A DNA stretch of 64,000 nt from CAIURC01 sp043777315 (GCA_043777315.1 JAYVPW010000039.1:16199-80198), one strand, 5' to 3'. Counted from the first letter of the stretch, positions 16,424-26,103 are shown. A program made the numbers and translations. The notes: a model not told the origin generated them from the sequence alone.

Positions 16424-17500
16424 TCAGCCCTCCGTCGCCGCCGCGTTGATCGCGTCGATGACGAGGCGGAAGCGGCCGAAGTTTTTGCGGCGCGGGGTGA
16501 AGATGAGGCGAGGGAGGGCAGCGAGGTCGGGCTCGTTTTGCTCCTCGGGAAGGGCGGCGCTTTGGGTGAAAGTGGAGTCGCCGAGGAGGTCGGCGAATTG
16601 CGCGTCGAGGGCGCGGACAGCAACGTCGGTGAGCCTTTTTTCCAGGCGAAAAACCATGCGGCGGCCGACCCAGCGATAGGAGCGGAAATTGCGGTAGAAT
16701 TGCGCGATCTCGGCGACGGCGGCCTCGACGTTGTGGGCGATTTTGAAGAGGTGGAAGTCGTCCGCGGAGATGAGGCCGAGCTGGAGGAGGTGCCCTTTCA
16801 GAAAGGCGATCCAAGTTTCCCAGTAGCTGCCGCCGGGCTTGTCCACGAGGACGACGGGGAGGATGCGCGCCTTGCCGGTCTGCATGAGCGTGAGGACTTC
16901 GAAGCCTTCGTCCATCGTGCCGAAGCCGCCGGGGAAGAGCGCGACGGCGTGGGTTTCTTTCACGAAGTTCAGCTTGCGGGTGAAGAAGTAGTTGAAGTTG
17001 ATCAGCTTCGCGTCGCCGTGGATCGTCTCGTTCGCGCGCTGCTCGAACGGCAGACGGATGTTGAGGCCGAAACTGTTTTCGCGCCCCGCCCCGCGCTGCG
17101 CCGCGCCCATGATTCCGTCGCCCGCGCCGGTGATCGTCATGTAGCCGATCTCCTGCATCCGCCGCGCGAATTCCTCGGCCTCGATCGCCTCGGGCTCCGT
17201 CGGCAAAGTGCGCGCGCTGCCGAAGATGACGACCTTCCGCTTGTGGCGAAAAGGGGCGAAGACCCGCGAGGCGTAACGCAGTTCGTTGAGCGAGCGGTTG
17301 AAGAGCTTCAGGTCGGCGACGGCGATCTGGTCGCGCGACATTTTCAGCGCGGAGACGATGAGCTGCTCGATGAGCGCGCAGGAGGTCTCGCAGCCGTAGT
17401 CGGCGACGAGTTCTTTGATCCGCTGATCGATGTCGGGTCTGCCGGTCGAGCCGCGCTGCGTGGAAAGGGCGTTGATGCCGCCAGCGGTGAAATCTTGCAC
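16424..17500 (-). CDS. LOG family protein (TIGR00730-like Rossmann fold)
   Basis: 358 residues if it starts at the GTG at 17500. An in-frame ATG at 17599 would leave only 17 bp to the divergent DAHP synthase and would translate an intergenic TTGAGGG-type repeat, so it is less likely. Key motifs are VVIFGSAR, ITGAGDGIMGAAQRGA and FPGGFGTMDEGFEVL, the PGGxGTxxE signature of LOG/lysine-decarboxylase-like proteins, which release cytokinin-like bases or hydrolyse nucleotides. It is longer than typical LOG proteins (about 190-250), with an extended N terminus and a C-terminal tail of unknown role. Confidence 0.8.
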   Translation of the reverse strand: MQDFTAGGINALSTQRGSTGRPDIDQRIKELVADYGCETSCALIEQLIVSALKMSRDQIAVADLKLFNRSLNELRYASRVFAPFRHKRKVVIFGSARTLPTEPEAIEAEEFARRMQEIGYMTITGAGDGIMGAAQRGAGRENSFGLNIRLPFEQRANETIHGDAKLINFNYFFTRKLNFVKETHAVALFPGGFGTMDEGFEVLTLMQTGKARILPVVLVDKPGGSYWETWIAFLKGHLLQLGLISADDFHLFKIAHNVEAAVAEIAQFYRNFRSYRWVGRRMVFRLEKRLTDVAVRALDAQFADLLGDSTFTQSAALPEEQNEPDLAALPRLIFTPRRKNFGRFRLVIDAINAAATEG

Positions 17501-17616
17501 GGGGGGAGAGTTGGGGATTGAGGGTTTGGGGCTGAAGGGCAAAGGTGCCCGCCCGCTCGAAAAGGGGCGCTCTTTTATCCCGTCACTTTCCGTCAACAAC
17601 CCTCAACTTTCCGCAA

Positions 17617-18633
17617 ATGATCATCGTCATCCGCCCAAATACTCCTCGCGAAAAAATCGACGAGGTCATCGCTGAAGTGAAAGCGCTCGGCTACGACCCG
17701 CGCCCGATTTTCGGCACGGAACAAACGGTGATCGCGGCGATCGGCGATGAGCGCACGCATCACACGCTCGAGTCGCTCGCGGTATTCCCGCAGGTGGAGC
17801 GCGTGATCCCGGTGCAGAAGCGCTACAAGCTCGTGAGCCGCGAGTCGCACCCGGCGAATTCGGTGGTGAACGTCGATGGCGTGGAGGTCGGCGGGATCAA
17901 ATTTTCGATCATGGCCGGGCCGTGTTCGGTGGAAAGCGAGGAGCAACTTCTGAGCACCGCGCGCGCGGTGAAAGCAGCGGGCGCGACGATCCTGCGCGGC
18001 GGGGCTTACAAGCCGCGCACGTCGCCGTACGAATTTCAGGGGCTCGGAAAAGAGGGGCTGCGTTTGCTGCAAGTCGCGAAGCAGGAGACCGGGCTGAAGA
18101 TCATCACCGAGGTGCTCAGCGAGAACGACGTGGACCACGTCGCCGAGGCCGCGGACATCCTGCAAGTCGGCGCGCGCAACTCGCAAAACTACCAACTCCT
18201 CATCGCCTGCGCCCGCAGCGGCAAGCCGATCCTCCTCAAGCGTGGCCTCGCCGAGCGCATCGACGAATGGCTGCTCGCCGCCGAATACATTCTCGCGCAC
18301 GGAAATCCGAACGTCCTCTTCTGCGAGCGCGGCATCCGCACTTTCGAGACCTACACGCGCAACACGCTCGACCTCGCCGCCGTCGCGATCATCAAAAAGG
18401 AGTCGCACCTCCCCGTGATCATCGACCCGAGCCAGGGCTGCGGCCGCGCCGACCTCGTCCGCGCCCTCTGCTGCGGCGCCGTCGCGATGGGTGCCGACGG
18501 CCTCCTCATCGAGGTCCACCCGCACCCCGCCGAAGCCCTCAGCGACGGCCAGCAGCAACTCGATTTCGCCGGCTTCAAAGGCCTGATGAACGACCTCCAG
18601 CCGCTCCTCGCGGCGATGGGCCGGACGGTGTAG
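17617..18633 (+). CDS. aroF: 3-deoxy-7-phosphoheptulonate (DAHP) synthase
   Basis: 338 residues from the ATG at 17617 (MIIVIRPNTPREKIDEV). Residues about 1-75 form the ferredoxin-like regulatory domain of the AroA-beta/AroF type. The catalytic barrel follows with FSIMAGPCSVES, LRGGAYKPRTSPYEFQGLG, ILQVGARNSQNYQLL, LLKRG, CERGIRTFE, DPSQGCGR and IEVHPHPAEALSDGQQ. It condenses phosphoenolpyruvate and erythrose 4-phosphate, the first step of the shikimate pathway. The divergent LOG gene shares the upstream gap. Confidence 0.95.
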   Translation: MIIVIRPNTPREKIDEVIAEVKALGYDPRPIFGTEQTVIAAIGDERTHHTLESLAVFPQVERVIPVQKRYKLVSRESHPANSVVNVDGVEVGGIKFSIMAGPCSVESEEQLLSTARAVKAAGATILRGGAYKPRTSPYEFQGLGKEGLRLLQVAKQETGLKIITEVLSENDVDHVAEAADILQVGARNSQNYQLLIACARSGKPILLKRGLAERIDEWLLAAEYILAHGNPNVLFCERGIRTFETYTRNTLDLAAVAIIKKESHLPVIIDPSQGCGRADLVRALCCGAVAMGADGLLIEVHPHPAEALSDGQQQLDFAGFKGLMNDLQPLLAAMGRTV

Positions 18634-18696
18634 TCGCACACAAACCACGCGCGAAGCACCGCGCGGCTCGCCCCCGATACAGCGTGCAGCCCTCTG

Positions 18697-18830
18697 GTCA
18701 TCCTGAGCGCAGCGAAGCGGAGTCGAAGGACCTCTAACTATTTCCCCTGCACATGCGCGTCCCGCCGGGGGAAATAGTTAGAGGTCCTTCGACTGCGTTT
18801 CGCGCGGCGCTCCACTTCGCTCAGGATGAC
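18697..18830. repeat. Long palindromic repeat, family 1, copy 2
   Basis: Ends GTCATCCTGAGCG and CGCTCAGGATGAC are exact reverse complements. The inner arm GTCGAAGGACCTCTAACTA and its complement flank a loop of about 20 bases. It lies between DAHP synthase and the SpmAB gene; the rest of the gap shows nothing. Confidence 0.92.
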
Positions 18831-18899
18831 TTTTAGACTGGCTGCGCCAGCCGGACGCGCCCGCTCGCCATCTCCCCCACGTTTCACTACCACGCTGTC

Positions 18900-20273
18900 A
18901 TGCTGAACTGGATCTGGCTCTCGTTCCTCCTCATCGCCGTGCTGGTCGGCGGCTTCACCGGCAGGTTGCCGGAGATGACGAAAGGCGCGTTCGAAACCGC
19001 GGAAGTCGCGGTCATGAAAATCGCGCTCCCGCTCGTCGGGCTGATGGCGATTTGGCTTGGCATCATGCGGCTCGCCGAGCGCTCGGGGCTCGTCCAAATC
19101 ATCGCCCGCGCGCTGCGTCCGCTCATGCGCCGACTCTTCCCCGAAGTCCCGCCCGAGCATCCCGCGATGGGCGCGATGGTGATGAACATGGCGGCGAACA
19201 TGCTCGGCCTCGGCAACGCCGCGACCCCGCTCGGCCTCCGCGCGATGGAGCACCTCGAGCGCCTCAACCCGCACCCCGGCACCGCGACGAACGCGATGTG
19301 TACTTTCCTCGCGATCAACACCGCCTCGATCCAACTCGTTCCTACGACCGCGATGTCCCTGCTCGCCGTCGCCGGATCGCAAAACCCCGCGGCAATCGTC
19401 ATCACCGCCTTCCTCGCGACCTGCTGCGCCGCCTGCTCGGGCGTGCTTTCCGCAAAAATCCTCGAACGCCTGCCGATGTTTCGCATCACCGCCGCGGCTG
19501 CGAAAAGTGCGGACGCACCGACTACCGCGAGCCTTCCGGCCGAGGAAATCGCCATCGAAACAATCGACGCGAGTCCCCTCACCCGCACCGGTCGCTTCGT
19601 GCTCGCCGCGTTCGTCGTCGCCTTCGCCGCGATGTTTCTTTTCCTCGCCTTCCCCGACGCCGCGACCGCCGCGTTCGCTGCGGTTCATCTGCATTTCTCG
19701 GCGCCCCCACCCCCCGAATTGATGGCCGGAAAAGGCCCAATCCTGCGCGTCCTTTTCTCGATCTCGATCCTCGCCGTTCCCTTCCTCCTCTCATTCTTCC
19801 CGCTCTACGCCGCGCTCCGCGGAGTGAAGGTTTACGAGCAATTCGTCGAGGGCGCGAAAGAAGCATTCGGCGTCGCGCAGCGCATCATCCCGTTCCTCGT
19901 CGCGATGCTCGTCGCGATCAGCCTGCTGCGAAATGCCGGCGTGATCGATGTGGTCACCCGCGCGCTCCGTCCCGCACTCGACAAGATTCATTTTCCCGCC
20001 GACCTCCTGCCGCTCGTGCTCATGCGCCCGCTCAGCGGCAGCGCGACTCAGGGGATCTTTGTCGAGCTCATCAATCGCCTTGGCCCCGACACACTCGTCA
20101 GCCGCATGGCGGGTACGATTTACGGCAGTACCGAGACGACGTTTTACGTGCTCGCCGTCTATTTCGGCTCCGTCGCGATCCGCAAAACCCGCCACGCCGT
20201 CATCGCCGGATTGATCGCCGACACCGTCGCCGTGATCGCGTCAATCGCTGTGTGCAGGCTGCTCTTCGCTTGA
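18900..20273 (+). CDS. Fused SpmA-SpmB spore maturation/nucleoside recognition membrane protein
   Basis: 457 residues, strongly hydrophobic. The first half matches SpmA (ETAEVAVMKIALPLVG, VMNMAANMLGLGNAATPLG, TNAMCTFLAINTASIQL). The second half matches SpmB (GAKEAFGVAQRIIPFLVAML, LMRPLSGSATQGI, GSTETTFYVLAVYFG). Both halves are Gate-type nucleoside recognition domains. SpmA and SpmB are separate proteins in Bacillus, where they affect spore core dehydration. No sporulation gene is in this window, so the role here is probably small-molecule transport (inference). It ends 1 bp from the convergent pstS stop. Confidence 0.88.
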   Translation: MLNWIWLSFLLIAVLVGGFTGRLPEMTKGAFETAEVAVMKIALPLVGLMAIWLGIMRLAERSGLVQIIARALRPLMRRLFPEVPPEHPAMGAMVMNMAANMLGLGNAATPLGLRAMEHLERLNPHPGTATNAMCTFLAINTASIQLVPTTAMSLLAVAGSQNPAAIVITAFLATCCAACSGVLSAKILERLPMFRITAAAAKSADAPTTASLPAEEIAIETIDASPLTRTGRFVLAAFVVAFAAMFLFLAFPDAATAAFAAVHLHFSAPPPPELMAGKGPILRVLFSISILAVPFLLSFFPLYAALRGVKVYEQFVEGAKEAFGVAQRIIPFLVAMLVAISLLRNAGVIDVVTRALRPALDKIHFPADLLPLVLMRPLSGSATQGIFVELINRLGPDTLVSRMAGTIYGSTETTFYVLAVYFGSVAIRKTRHAVIAGLIADTVAVIASIAVCRLLFA

Positions 20274-20274
20274 T

Positions 20275-21165
20275 TCAAGGCTTCGCCGACACCGGCATCA
20301 GGCCCGCCTTTTCGACACCCTCCTGCCCGCGCGAAGTCTGGAAAAAATCGAACAGCCGCCGGATGCTTCCCGTCAAGGTGTCGCCCGAGATGAGAAAAAT
20401 CGGACGCGTCATCGGATAAATACCGCTGTCCACATCAGTCGCGACCGGTCGCGTGATCGTGCCGTCCGGGAGCTTGATCCCGAGCGCGAAAACCGTTTTT
20501 CCGTTGGCGTATTTCGGCGGCACGATCGACATCGAACCCGCGTTGAATTCCACGGAATCGCGCGCGTCCTCCGATCTGCCGACGATGTCGAATTTTCCCA
20601 GCGGAGCGTTCCGCACCTCGCCGTAAAGCCACGTCGCGAACTCCTCCCACGCCCCCGGGCCGGGCTGGGGTTTGTAAAATTTGATCGGACGATCCGCTCC
20701 GCCCACCTCCTTCCAATTCTTGATGCCGCCCTCGAAAATCTTCGTCATCTGCTCGCGCGACAGCGACTGCACCCCTGCGCTCCAGACATCCGGCGCGACG
20801 ACCAGCGCGAAGACCTGCGAGGCGATCTGCCTTTCCTCAAAACGGCGCGATGGAAAATTCGCGCGATCTTCCGCCGTGAGCGCGCGCGTGGTGACCGCCA
20901 CGTCCACACTCCCGGTGCCGACCGACGCGATGGCCTGGGTGCTCCCGCCGTCCGTGATCACTTTCAGCTCGATGCCACATTCCGCCTTGAAGGCTGGCAT
21001 CGCGCTTCGCACCACCGCCGTCGCCGCCGCCGAACCCTGCACGCGCAAAGCATCCGCGGCGAACGCGGGAAAGGCGACCAGGGTCAGCGCGACCGCCGAA
21101 CCGAAAGCCACGGATTTCCAGATGGAGAGAGCGATGCCTCGCTGCGAGAAGGATGCCTTTTTCAT
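20275..21165 (-). CDS. PstS-like phosphate/substrate-binding protein
   Basis: 296 residues with a signal peptide (AVALTLVAFPAFAADA). The periplasmic binding protein fold of the PstS group is clear: VQGSAAATAVV, ITDGGSTQAIASV, VDVAVTTRALT, IFEGGIKNWKEVGG and ARDSVEFNAGSMSIVPP. It would capture phosphate or a related anion for an ABC transporter, but no pstC, pstA or pstB gene is nearby. It may be a stand-alone binding or sensing protein. Confidence 0.8.
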   Translation of the reverse strand: MKKASFSQRGIALSIWKSVAFGSAVALTLVAFPAFAADALRVQGSAAATAVVRSAMPAFKAECGIELKVITDGGSTQAIASVGTGSVDVAVTTRALTAEDRANFPSRRFEERQIASQVFALVVAPDVWSAGVQSLSREQMTKIFEGGIKNWKEVGGADRPIKFYKPQPGPGAWEEFATWLYGEVRNAPLGKFDIVGRSEDARDSVEFNAGSMSIVPPKYANGKTVFALGIKLPDGTITRPVATDVDSGIYPMTRPIFLISGDTLTGSIRRLFDFFQTSRGQEGVEKAGLMPVSAKP

Positions 21166-21228
21166 CAGTGTGCGAAAATCTAGCGACCGCGCCGAAGCCG
21201 TCCAGCGTTCCCCCGAGTCCGCAGGGCT

Positions 21229-21281
21229 CTGGAAAAAAGAAAAACCCGCGCTGCGCGCATTGGGGGGCGCGCAGCGCGGGC
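21229..21281 (-). terminator. Intrinsic terminator of rplM-rpsI
   Basis: A perfect 14-bp GC stem, CCCGCGCTGCGCGC (21245-21258) with GCGCGCAGCGCGGG (21267-21280). On the minus strand it is followed by TTTTTCTTTTTT. It lies about 40 bp past the rpsI stop. Confidence 0.88.
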
Positions 21282-21321
21282 TTCGAGGAGGAAAGCCGTG
21301 GGTGGGAGCTTTCGGAAAAAC

Positions 21322-21711
21322 TTAGCGCTTGGAGAACTGGAAGCGCTTGCGGGCACCGGGCTGGCCGGGCTTTTTGCGCTCTTTCATGCGCGGGTCGCGA
21401 GTGAGCAATCCGCCGAGTTTCAGCGCGCCGCGCAGCTCAGGATTGACCTCGATCAGCGCGCGGGAAATCGCGAGGCGAATCGCACCGGCCTGGCCGTTCA
21501 CGCCGCCGCCGTGGGCATTCACGGACACGTCGAAAGTGTTCGGGGTCTTCGCCACTTCAAACGGGACGAGGACTGTGTTTTGGAGATCGACGGTTTTGAA
21601 ATATTCGTCGAACGGCTTGCCGTTGACTTCGATTTTTCCCGTGCCGGCCGACATACGAATGCGGGCGACGGAGGTTTTGCGGCGGCCAGTGGCGATGAAT
21701 TCCTGAGACAT
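21322..21711 (-). CDS. rpsI: 30S ribosomal protein S9
   Basis: 129 residues, full length. Starts EFIATGRRKTSVARIRM, contains VNAHGGGVNGQAGAIRLAI, and ends KKPGQPGARKRFQFSKR, the conserved positively charged tail that reaches the P-site tRNA. It follows rplM by 18 bp in the standard rplM-rpsI operon. Confidence 0.97.
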   Translation of the reverse strand: MSQEFIATGRRKTSVARIRMSAGTGKIEVNGKPFDEYFKTVDLQNTVLVPFEVAKTPNTFDVSVNAHGGGVNGQAGAIRLAISRALIEVNPELRGALKLGGLLTRDPRMKERKKPGQPGARKRFQFSKR

Positions 21712-21729
21712 AAAAAATGAGGGGCCGAG

Positions 21730-22164
21730 TTACTTGATCTCCGTGACGGCGATCGGCGATTGCGCCGCGTGCGGATGTTCGCTGCCGCGATAAACCTTGA
21801 GCTTCGTGAAGATGGAGCGTCCGAGCCGGTTGTGCATGATCATTCCTTTGACCGCGTGCTCGACGAGCAATTCCGGGCGGCGGGCGCGGCGGGCTTTGAA
21901 GGTCTCGGTGTGGTGGCCACCGACGAAACCGGAGAAGCTCATGAACGTCTTGTCCGTCTCTTTTTTGCCGGTGACGCGCACTTTATCCGCGTTGATGACG
22001 ATGACGAAATCGCCAGTATCGACGTGCGTGGTGTAGATCGGCTTCTCTTTGCCGCGAAGCAGGTTGGCGGCTTTAACGGCGACGCGCCCGAGGACTTGAT
22101 CGGCGGCGTCGATGATCCACCATTGGCGGTCAACTTCGTGGGCTTTGGCGGAAAATGTTTTCAT
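21730..22164 (-). CDS. rplM: 50S ribosomal protein L13
   Basis: 144 residues from the ATG at 22164 (MKTFSAKAHEVDRQWWIID); the in-frame ATG 21 codons upstream is not needed. Conserved LGRVAVKAANLLRGK, GDFVIVINADKVRVTG and LVEHAVKGMIMHNRLGR. It is an early-assembly large subunit protein, first gene of the operon with rpsI. Confidence 0.97.
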   Translation of the reverse strand: MKTFSAKAHEVDRQWWIIDAADQVLGRVAVKAANLLRGKEKPIYTTHVDTGDFVIVINADKVRVTGKKETDKTFMSFSGFVGGHHTETFKARRARRPELLVEHAVKGMIMHNRLGRSIFTKLKVYRGSEHPHAAQSPIAVTEIK

Positions 22165-22339
22165 GAAATGCGGAAGGCTTGGTCGGAAAAGGGTGCGCAA
22201 GCTAGTGAGCACCGGGGGGGGTGTCAACGGATTTGTCGCAAATCCGCGAATGCTCGCGAAGGCCGATGGTTACAGGGTTCCGCACGATTCGGGCGCGCGA
22301 TCTTGACCACGATCGCCGCCCTCCCGACTCTCCGCGCCC

Positions 22340-24910
22340 ATGTTGCTTTCCGCCCCTGTTTCGTCGCCCGGCACCCGCTGGCACGAAGTCCGTACGCCGG
22401 GCGGTCTGCCCCGGGAGCTTTACGCCAAGCTGCTCCGCGACTTGACCGACCTCGCGCCCGCCGAGCTCCGCATTCTGGAGGATCGCATGGCGGCGACGCT
22501 GCGGGAAATGGGCGTCACTTTCGACATCATCCGCAATGATCCGTGGGGCCGGCAGCCGTGGAAATGCGATCTCCTGCCGCACATTTTTTTGGGCGCCGAA
22601 TGGGAGCTGATCGTCCGCGGTTTTCGCCAGCGGTTGCGGGCGTTCGAGCATTTTCTCGCCGATGTTTATGGAAAGCGGGAGATCCTCCGCGCGGGCGTGG
22701 TGCCGGTGCAGACGGTGCTCGGCAGTCCGCATTATCAGAGCGCGTCGATCGGCATCCCGCGGCCCCGCGATGCTTATCTGCACTTGAGCGGGCTCTGCCT
22801 GGCGCGCGATCCGCACGGCGCGCTGCACGTGAAGCAGCAGCACTTCGGGCACGCGACCGGCATCTCGTACATGTTGCAAAATCGCCGCGCGCTCGCCCGC
22901 ATCGCGCCGGAGCTTTTTCAGGACGCGCCGGTGCAGTCGCTCGCGGAATCTTCGCTCCTCATCCTGGAGCAGTTGCGCGAGGCCGCCGTCTCGTTTGGCG
23001 GCGAGCCGACGGTCGTGCTGCTTTCGCCCGGCGCAGGCAGCGCCGTTTCATTCGAGCAGAGTTTCCTCGCTCGGCGGATGGGCATTCCGATGGTCGAAGG
23101 CGGCGACCTGCTCGTCCTCGACGACTGCGTTTATTTGAAAACGGTGCGCGGTCTCGAGCGCGTCGAAGTCATCTGCAATCGCGTCGCGGATTCATTTCTC
23201 GATCCGCTCGTCTTCCGCCGCGACTCGATGCTCGGCGTGCCGGGGCTCGTCCACTGCCTGCGCAAAGGTACGGTCGCGCTCGTCAATGCCGTCGGCAGCC
23301 AGCTCGCCGACGACCGGACGCTGCTGGCGTTTTCGCAGCAGATCATCCGCTTTTATTTGAATGAATCGCCCGTCCTGCCGACCGTGCCGACCCGATGGAT
23401 GGGCGACATCGACCAGCGCGAGGATGTCTTTGAAAACCTCGACGACTGGCGCATCCGGCCCGTCGCCGGCGACTGGCGGACGGATGGGTCATCGGCCCGG
23501 AAGCAAGGCGGCATCAGCGATGGCGAGCCATCGCTCCTCGCCGAAGTGCGGCGCCAGCCCGGCGCATTCGTCGCCCAGCCGCGCGAGGAAGGCGCGACGA
23601 CCCTCTGCTTTTCCAGCGGCCGACCGGTCGAGTTTCCGCAGGATCACCTCGTCTTCGCCGTGCGCACCGGGGCGGATTTTGCAGTGCTGCCGGGCGCGCT
23701 CACGCGGGTGCATTCGCGCACCGATGCGGTCGGCGAATTCGGCACCGGCTGGACGAGCAAGGACACCTGGATTTTACCCGACGACACCACACCCGCGCTC
23801 CTCCCGGCGCTCGCGCGGCGCGTGCCTGATGCGAATCTCCCGCCGCGGCAGGTGACGAGCCGCGCGGCGGAGGCATTCTATTGGATGGGTCGCTATTTGG
23901 AGCGCGCGCATCATCAGGCCTATCTCATTTCCGTCGTCGAGACGCTCGAGACGGAGGAGCTCAATTCCGCCGAACGGAAGCACTACCGCCCGATGTGGAA
24001 TCGGCTCCTGCCGCCGATCGAAAAAAGCGGCGGCACGGGACGCCGCAGTATTTCGAATCGCATCGATCGCTACCGGCTCGTCCTCCTGCCCGAGCCGGGC
24101 TCCGTCCTCACCACATATTTGCGCGCCGTCGCGAACGCCGAATCGGTTCAGGACAGCCTCAGCCCCGAGGCGTGGGGCACGCTGAACAACCTGCGCACCC
24201 GGCTTTACCGCACCCCTTTTCGGAAAGACGTGACCGAGCTCGACGCCGTCCGCGTCACGCGCCGCGTCGCCGATTTCGCCACGCAGCTCATCCCGCAGTT
24301 CTTCGCCATCGCCGCGAACACGATGCTCGCCGACGACGGCTGGCGGTTCTGTGAAATCGGGCGAATGCTCGAACGCGCGGTCATCACCGCGAACTCGGTG
24401 CTCTCGATCAGCGGCTCTCTCATTTCCGATCCGAGCGGCGGTCCGCTGCACGGCTCCGAGATCGAGCTCAGCGCCTTCCTCCGTCTGCTCGGCACGCGTG
24501 ACGCCTACCGCCGCATCTACCAAATGCGCGCCGAGCCGATCCACGTCCTCGAGCTGCAAATCCAGCATCCCGAAGTCCCGCGGAGTCTCCGGCATTGTCT
24601 CGAAAAATGCCGCGATCTCCTGCGGCAATCCATCGCCACTGAAGCGCTCGACGCCGCAAAAGCGCCCGCCGCGATGGACGAACTCGTGCGCGAAATCCGG
24701 CGGATCGACTGGCGGAATTACGTCTCGGTGCCGCAGGATGAAGAAGGCGTTGCGAAGCCGCGCATTTCCGCGCGGACCGCTGAACTCGAGCCGCTGCTTG
24801 GGCATCTCCTCGACCGGACGCGCGACCTGCATGTCCTCATCGCCGACAGTTTTCTCAATCACCAGGCGCGCATCGCGCAAGTCTCAGAGCCGCTGCTGCG
24901 CGGGCTATGA
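22340..24910 (+). CDS. Circularly permuted ATP-grasp and alpha-E domain fusion
   Basis: 856 residues. The N-terminal half (about 1-480) is the circularly permuted ATP-grasp type 2 domain: FDIIRNDPWGRQPWKCDLLPHIF, HYQSASIGIPRPRDAYLHLSG, VVLLSPGAGSAVSFEQSFLA and GLVHCLRKGTVALVNAVGS. The C-terminal half (about 510-856) is the helical alpha-E domain, beginning AEAFYWMGRYLERAHHQAYL and ending LLDRTRDLHVLIADSFLN. In many bacteria these are adjacent separate genes with a transglutaminase-like protease, proposed to make or process a peptide. No transglutaminase gene is next to it here. The product is unknown. Confidence 0.88.
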   Translation: MLLSAPVSSPGTRWHEVRTPGGLPRELYAKLLRDLTDLAPAELRILEDRMAATLREMGVTFDIIRNDPWGRQPWKCDLLPHIFLGAEWELIVRGFRQRLRAFEHFLADVYGKREILRAGVVPVQTVLGSPHYQSASIGIPRPRDAYLHLSGLCLARDPHGALHVKQQHFGHATGISYMLQNRRALARIAPELFQDAPVQSLAESSLLILEQLREAAVSFGGEPTVVLLSPGAGSAVSFEQSFLARRMGIPMVEGGDLLVLDDCVYLKTVRGLERVEVICNRVADSFLDPLVFRRDSMLGVPGLVHCLRKGTVALVNAVGSQLADDRTLLAFSQQIIRFYLNESPVLPTVPTRWMGDIDQREDVFENLDDWRIRPVAGDWRTDGSSARKQGGISDGEPSLLAEVRRQPGAFVAQPREEGATTLCFSSGRPVEFPQDHLVFAVRTGADFAVLPGALTRVHSRTDAVGEFGTGWTSKDTWILPDDTTPALLPALARRVPDANLPPRQVTSRAAEAFYWMGRYLERAHHQAYLISVVETLETEELNSAERKHYRPMWNRLLPPIEKSGGTGRRSISNRIDRYRLVLLPEPGSVLTTYLRAVANAESVQDSLSPEAWGTLNNLRTRLYRTPFRKDVTELDAVRVTRRVADFATQLIPQFFAIAANTMLADDGWRFCEIGRMLERAVITANSVLSISGSLISDPSGGPLHGSEIELSAFLRLLGTRDAYRRIYQMRAEPIHVLELQIQHPEVPRSLRHCLEKCRDLLRQSIATEALDAAKAPAAMDELVREIRRIDWRNYVSVPQDEEGVAKPRISARTAELEPLLGHLLDRTRDLHVLIADSFLNHQARIAQVSEPLLRGL

Positions 24911-24920
24911 ACTTCGTGCC

Positions 24921-24983
24921 GGGTGGAGCGCGCTGCTCCGTCAGCGCGAGCGCCCGCGGCGACGGAGCGCCGCGCTCCAGCCG
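24921..24983. repeat. Palindromic repeat, GGAGCGC family, second copy
   Basis: GGTGGAGCGCGCTGCTCCGTC (24922-24942) pairs with GACGGAGCGCCGCGCTCCA. Same design as the element at 13431-13519. It sits between the convergent ATP-grasp and hemW genes and may serve as a bidirectional terminator. Confidence 0.8.
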
Positions 24984-24996
24984 CCCCGGCGAGGAC

Positions 24997-26100
24997 CTAG
25001 ACAAACGTCTCCGCGACCGTGTCGGCCATCAGCTTGCCGCGGCGGCTCAGGACAAGGTGATCGCCTTTCGCATCGAGAAATCCGTCGCGCTCGAACTGCG
25101 CGACGTCCGCCGTCCACGGAGCGACTGATTCGCGCGAAACTCCGCGATTCGTGCGCAATCCGAACGCGATGCGCTCGCTGCGGCGGGTCGCCTCGGAAAG
25201 GGCTTCGGTAAAGGATTCCGCGGGTTCACCGCGTTCGATCCGGTCGCAGTATGCAGACGTGTCCGCCACGTTTTGCCAGCGCCGCGCGCCGACGGTGGAG
25301 AAGGCGCTCGGACCGAGGCCGAGGTAATCCGCGCCGAGCCAATACGCCAGATTGTGCAGGCAATCGCGGCCGGGCTGCGCGTAATTTGAGATCTCGTATT
25401 GCTCGAATCCGGCGGCGCCGAGCGTGTCCATCGTCGCCTCGAAAAGATCGGCGTCCCACGCCTCGTCCTGCGTCAATTCGCCGCGGGTGAAGCGCGCGAA
25501 ATAGGCCGTGTCTTCCTCGAACGTGAGGCAATACGCCGAGATGTGCTCGGGCTTCAATGCGATCGTTTTTTCCAAGCTCGCCTGCCACTGCGCGCGCGTC
25601 TGCGTCGGCACCGCGAACATCAAATCGAGGTTCACATTCTCGAATCCCGCCTCGCGCAAAATCTCGTAACTCCGCTCCGCCTGCGCGCCGCTGTGGACGC
25701 GCCCGAGCTGCTTCAGCAGACCTTCGTCCCACGACTGCACACCCATGCTGATGCGGTTCACCCCGAGCCCGCGGAGCAGCGCCGCTTTCTCCAGCGAGAC
25801 GGTCGCGGGATTCATCTCGAGCGTCCATTCCCGCAGCTCGGAAAGGTCGAGCCGCGCGCGCAAACCGCTCAATAAATAGTCGAGCTGCGGCGTGCTCAAC
25901 GCGCTCGGCGTGCCGCCGCCGAAGAAGATCGTCTCCGGTTGCACCGCCCGCTCGAGCAAGCGCGCATCGAGCTCCGCGAGCACCGAGTCGAGAAAACGCT
26001 GCGTCTTATTCCGGTCGCTCGCCTCTTTATAAAAGCTGCAGTACGGGCAGACCTTCGGGCAGAACGGGATGTGGACGTAGAGGTGGCGGATGGGGTCCAT
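24997..26100 (-). CDS. hemW: HemW, radical SAM haem chaperone
   Basis: 367 residues. The radical SAM cluster motif is CPKVCPYCSF near residue 14-22, with FFGGGTPSALS, RISMGVQSWDE and VNLDLMFAVPTQT. The HNxxYW motif (HNLAYW), which separates haem-binding HemW from true coproporphyrinogen dehydrogenase HemN, is present. It inserts haem into respiratory enzymes. Its start is 3 bp after the DUF4160 stop, so it is probably the last gene of a DUF2442-DUF4160-hemW transcript. Confidence 0.92.
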   Translation of the reverse strand: MDPIRHLYVHIPFCPKVCPYCSFYKEASDRNKTQRFLDSVLAELDARLLERAVQPETIFFGGGTPSALSTPQLDYLLSGLRARLDLSELREWTLEMNPATVSLEKAALLRGLGVNRISMGVQSWDEGLLKQLGRVHSGAQAERSYEILREAGFENVNLDLMFAVPTQTRAQWQASLEKTIALKPEHISAYCLTFEEDTAYFARFTRGELTQDEAWDADLFEATMDTLGAAGFEQYEISNYAQPGRDCLHNLAYWLGADYLGLGPSAFSTVGARRWQNVADTSAYCDRIERGEPAESFTEALSEATRRSERIAFGLRTNRGVSRESVAPWTADVAQFERDGFLDAKGDHLVLSRRGKLMADTVAETFV

Positions 26101-26103
26101 CGG

